Assembly: GCF_900111075.1 (NCBI RefSeq)
Contig: NZ_FOFZ01000001.1
Coordinates: 620,001-684,000, forward strand
Reading direction: 5' to 3'
Length of the DNA stretch: 64,000 nt
Source of the DNA: Flavobacterium frigoris
Lineage (GTDB): Bacteria > Bacteroidota > Bacteroidia > Flavobacteriales > Flavobacteriaceae
Shown: positions 62,421 to 64,000 of the stretch, one piece after another
Layout: each line of letters begins with the position of its first letter
Position numbering within the stretch: position 1 is the stretch's first letter
The notes under the pieces: generated by a model
The model's input: the letters and a program-made list of their open reading frames with translations, nothing else
What the model was told of the DNA's origin: nothing
Database searches by the model: none
Translations under genes and position numbers: made by a program

Positions 62421-62516
62421 GCGTGAGGGATAGTAGTGGAGCTCCTTTTTCTTGACTTGCGTCGGGTTTAAACCCGAGGCAATTCAAGAAAAAGAGCGGG
62501 AACGAATAGCCCGACC
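62421..62516 (+). repeat. REP-like palindromic intergenic unit, copy 5, between the metH genes
   Basis: Left flank GAGGGATAGTAGTGGAGCTC then C; a long imperfect hairpin (TTTTTCTTGA 62446-62455 against TCAAGAAAAA 62484-62493, with CGGGTTTAAACCCG at the tip); right flank GAGCGGGAACGAATAGCCCG. It is the most diverged of the five copies. A short GACCC/GGGTC hairpin follows at 62512-62527. Confidence 0.65.
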
Positions 62517-62600
62517 CTTTTTGGGTCACGCCCAAAATAATAAGATAATAAAGCTGAGCCTCCTTGGTTTTTAAACCTTGAAGGATTAAAAATAAAAAAA

Positions 62601-64000
62601 ATGGCAGAAAAAGAAACTAGAAGAAACCTTGTATTGGCGGGATTAGAGCCTTTGATTATTACGCCAGATAGCGTATTTGTGAATATTGGGGAACGCACAA
62701 ATGTTACGGGTTCTAGAAAATTCCTTCGGTTAATTAAGGAAGAAAAATACGAAGAAGCACTGAGTATTGCCAAGGAGCAAGTGGAAGGTGGCGCGCAAAT
62801 CATCGATATTAATATGGATGAGGGGATGCTGGACGGTGAATATGCCATGACAAAATTCCTGAATCTAATCGCTGCCGAGCCTGATATTTCGCGTGTGCCC
62901 ATTATGATTGATAGCTCAAAATGGGATATCATTGAAGCGGGATTAAAAGTCGTACAAGGAAAAAGTGTAGTGAATTCGATTTCGCTAAAAGAAGGCGAAG
63001 AGGCTTTTATTCATCATGCTAAATTGATTAAGCGATACGGTGCTGCGGCAATTATTATGGCTTTTGACGAAACAGGCCAGGCTGATAATTACGATCGTAG
63101 AGTAGAAATATGTCAGCGTTCGTATGATATTTTAGTTGATAAAGTGGGTTTTCCGCCTCAGGATATTATTTTCGATTTGAATATATTTCCGGTAGCAACT
63201 GGGATGGAAGAGCACCGATTGAACGCTTTGGATTTCTTTAGAGGAACCAAATGGGTTCGTGAAAATTTACCGCATGCACACATTAGTGGTGGGGTGAGTA
63301 ATGTGTCGTTTTCGTTTAGAGGGAATGATACGGTAAGGGAAGCGATGCACTCGGTTTTCTTGTATCATGCGATTCAAAACGGAATGACGATGGGGATTGT
63401 AAACCCAGAGATGTTAACCATTTATGATGATATTCCGAAAGATTTATTGGAGCATGTTGAAGACGTGATCTTAAACAGACGAGATGATGCTACAGAACGC
63501 TTGCTAGATTTTGCCGAAAATGTAAAAGGAGATGTCAAGAGCAATGAAAAGGGAATTCAAGAATGGCGTTCGGGAACAATTCAGGAAAGACTGACTCATT
63601 CTTTAGTTCGAGGAGTAGATGAATTTATACTTTTGGATATTGAAGAAGCGCGATTAGCCGCAACCAAACCTATTGAAGTAATCGAAATCAACTTGATGAC
63701 GGGAATGAATGTGGTAGGAGATTTGTTTGGTTCGGGAAAAATGTTTTTGCCACAAGTGGTAAAATCAGCTCGTGTAATGAAAAAAGCAGTGGCTTATTTA
63801 TTACCGTACATAGAAGCAAGTAAACAAGCGGGAGACAAACAAGGAAATGGAAAGATATTGATGGCAACTGTAAAAGGCGATGTGCATGATATTGGTAAAA
63901 ATATTGTTTCGGTAGTGTTAGCATGTAATAATTATGAGATTGTAGATCTTGGTGTGATGGTCGCTCCCGAAAAAATTATTGCTGCTGCCATAGAACATGA
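62601..64000 (+). CDS. metH: methionine synthase, folate- and cobalamin-binding modules (cut by the window end)
   Basis: 466 residues are visible. The pterin-binding (methyl-tetrahydrofolate) domain begins [20 protein letters not shown] and continues with [40 protein letters not shown] and [16 protein letters not shown]. The B12 cap helices follow (about 335-420), then the cobalamin motif [27 protein letters not shown] with the lower-axial His. The rest, probably the SAM-reactivation domain, lies beyond 64000. No homocysteine domain is present, so it needs the protein encoded at 61003. Confidence 0.95.
   Translation, partial: MAEKETRRNLVLAGLEPLIITPDSVFVNIGERTNVTGSRKFLRLIKEEKYEEALSIAKEQVEGGAQIIDINMDEGMLDGEYAMTKFLNLIAAEPDISRVPIMIDSSKWDIIEAGLKVVQGKSVVNSISLKEGEEAFIHHAKLIKRYGAAAIIMAFDETGQADNYDRRVEICQRSYDILVDKVGFPPQDIIFDLNIFPVATGMEEHRLNALDFFRGTKWVRENLPHAHISGGVSNVSFSFRGNDTVREAMHSVFLYHAIQNGMTMGIVNPEMLTIYDDIPKDLLEHVEDVILNRRDDATERLLDFAENVKGDVKSNEKGIQEWRSGTIQERLTHSLVRGVDEFILLDIEEARLAATKPIEVIEINLMTGMNVVGDLFGSGKMFLPQVVKSARVMKKAVAYLLPYIEASKQAGDKQGNGKILMATVKGDVHDIGKNIVSVVLACNNYEIVDLGVMVAPEKIIAAAIEH

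Noticed and set aside
62161..62535. Open frames in the gap between the two metH genes
   Set aside because: They cross the repeat nest on both strands, with no start context and no protein-like pattern.
1..64000. tRNA or rRNA genes, CRISPR arrays, insertion sequences, prophage
   Set aside because: Looking through all gaps I saw no tRNA arm signature, no regularly spaced direct repeats and no transposase or integrase text. Small or divergent RNAs could still be missed without a covariance search.

Overview
The window is AT-rich and gene-dense, and everything in it points to a Flavobacterium-like member of the Bacteroidota. Evidence: the type IX secretion protein PorT, a TamL-type lipoprotein, DUF5686 and 2TM-domain proteins, promoters of the TTG-N19-TAnnTTTG kind, weak Shine-Dalgarno signals, and a menaquinone-type UbiE. 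I cannot name the species. I saw no tRNA, rRNA, CRISPR array, transposase or prophage.

Layout. 1-8.6 kb: a cut comEC, an NlpC/P60 lipoprotein, lpxB, a frame-broken small membrane gene and a frame-broken surE, then prc, an ABC permease and a secreted endonuclease. 8.6-15.8 kb: the cell-shape block purH-mreB-mreC-mreD-mrdA-rodA on the minus strand. 16-40.7 kb: housekeeping genes (accD, fba, tamL, a SpoU methyltransferase, porT, ubiE, folA, thyA, etfAB, pdhB, ppa, hppA, a deoxynucleoside kinase, metK). 41.3-64 kb: a large sulfur and methionine region with metY, a fused metX-aspartokinase-homoserine dehydrogenase gene, an OsmC protein, metZ, an Rrf2 regulator, a TSUP transporter, cysH, cysD, a DUF2490 protein, cysN, sulfite reductase, cobA, a siroheme dehydrogenase, a ferredoxin-NADP reductase and a methionine synthase split in two.

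How it works together. Sulfate is activated by CysDN, reduced by CysH and then by a siroheme sulfite reductase; the siroheme genes sit directly behind the reductase. Sulfide is joined to acyl-homoserine by MetY/MetZ. The three-domain MetX-ThrA protein supplies homoserine and its acyl ester, the split MetH methylates homocysteine, and MetK makes SAM. Control appears layered. Two SAM-I riboswitches lie before metX-thrA and metH. A probable Rrf2 operator lies before cysH and the TSUP gene. Two matching leader-peptide attenuators with Cys codons lie before metY and before a 68-residue small protein.

The strongest candidate for something undescribed is that last pair (42.26-42.59 kb and 44.05-44.37 kb). 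Each has a short reading frame rich in late Cys codons. Its TGA stop overlaps the 5' arm of an antiterminator hairpin, which competes with a strong intrinsic terminator just before the gene. The two copies differ by pairing-preserving changes. Two homologous small proteins with a shared C-terminus ending in LFI are interleaved with them. A second theme is a family of five REP-like palindromic intergenic units with conserved flanks and completely different hairpin stems; one of them lies in the metH leader.
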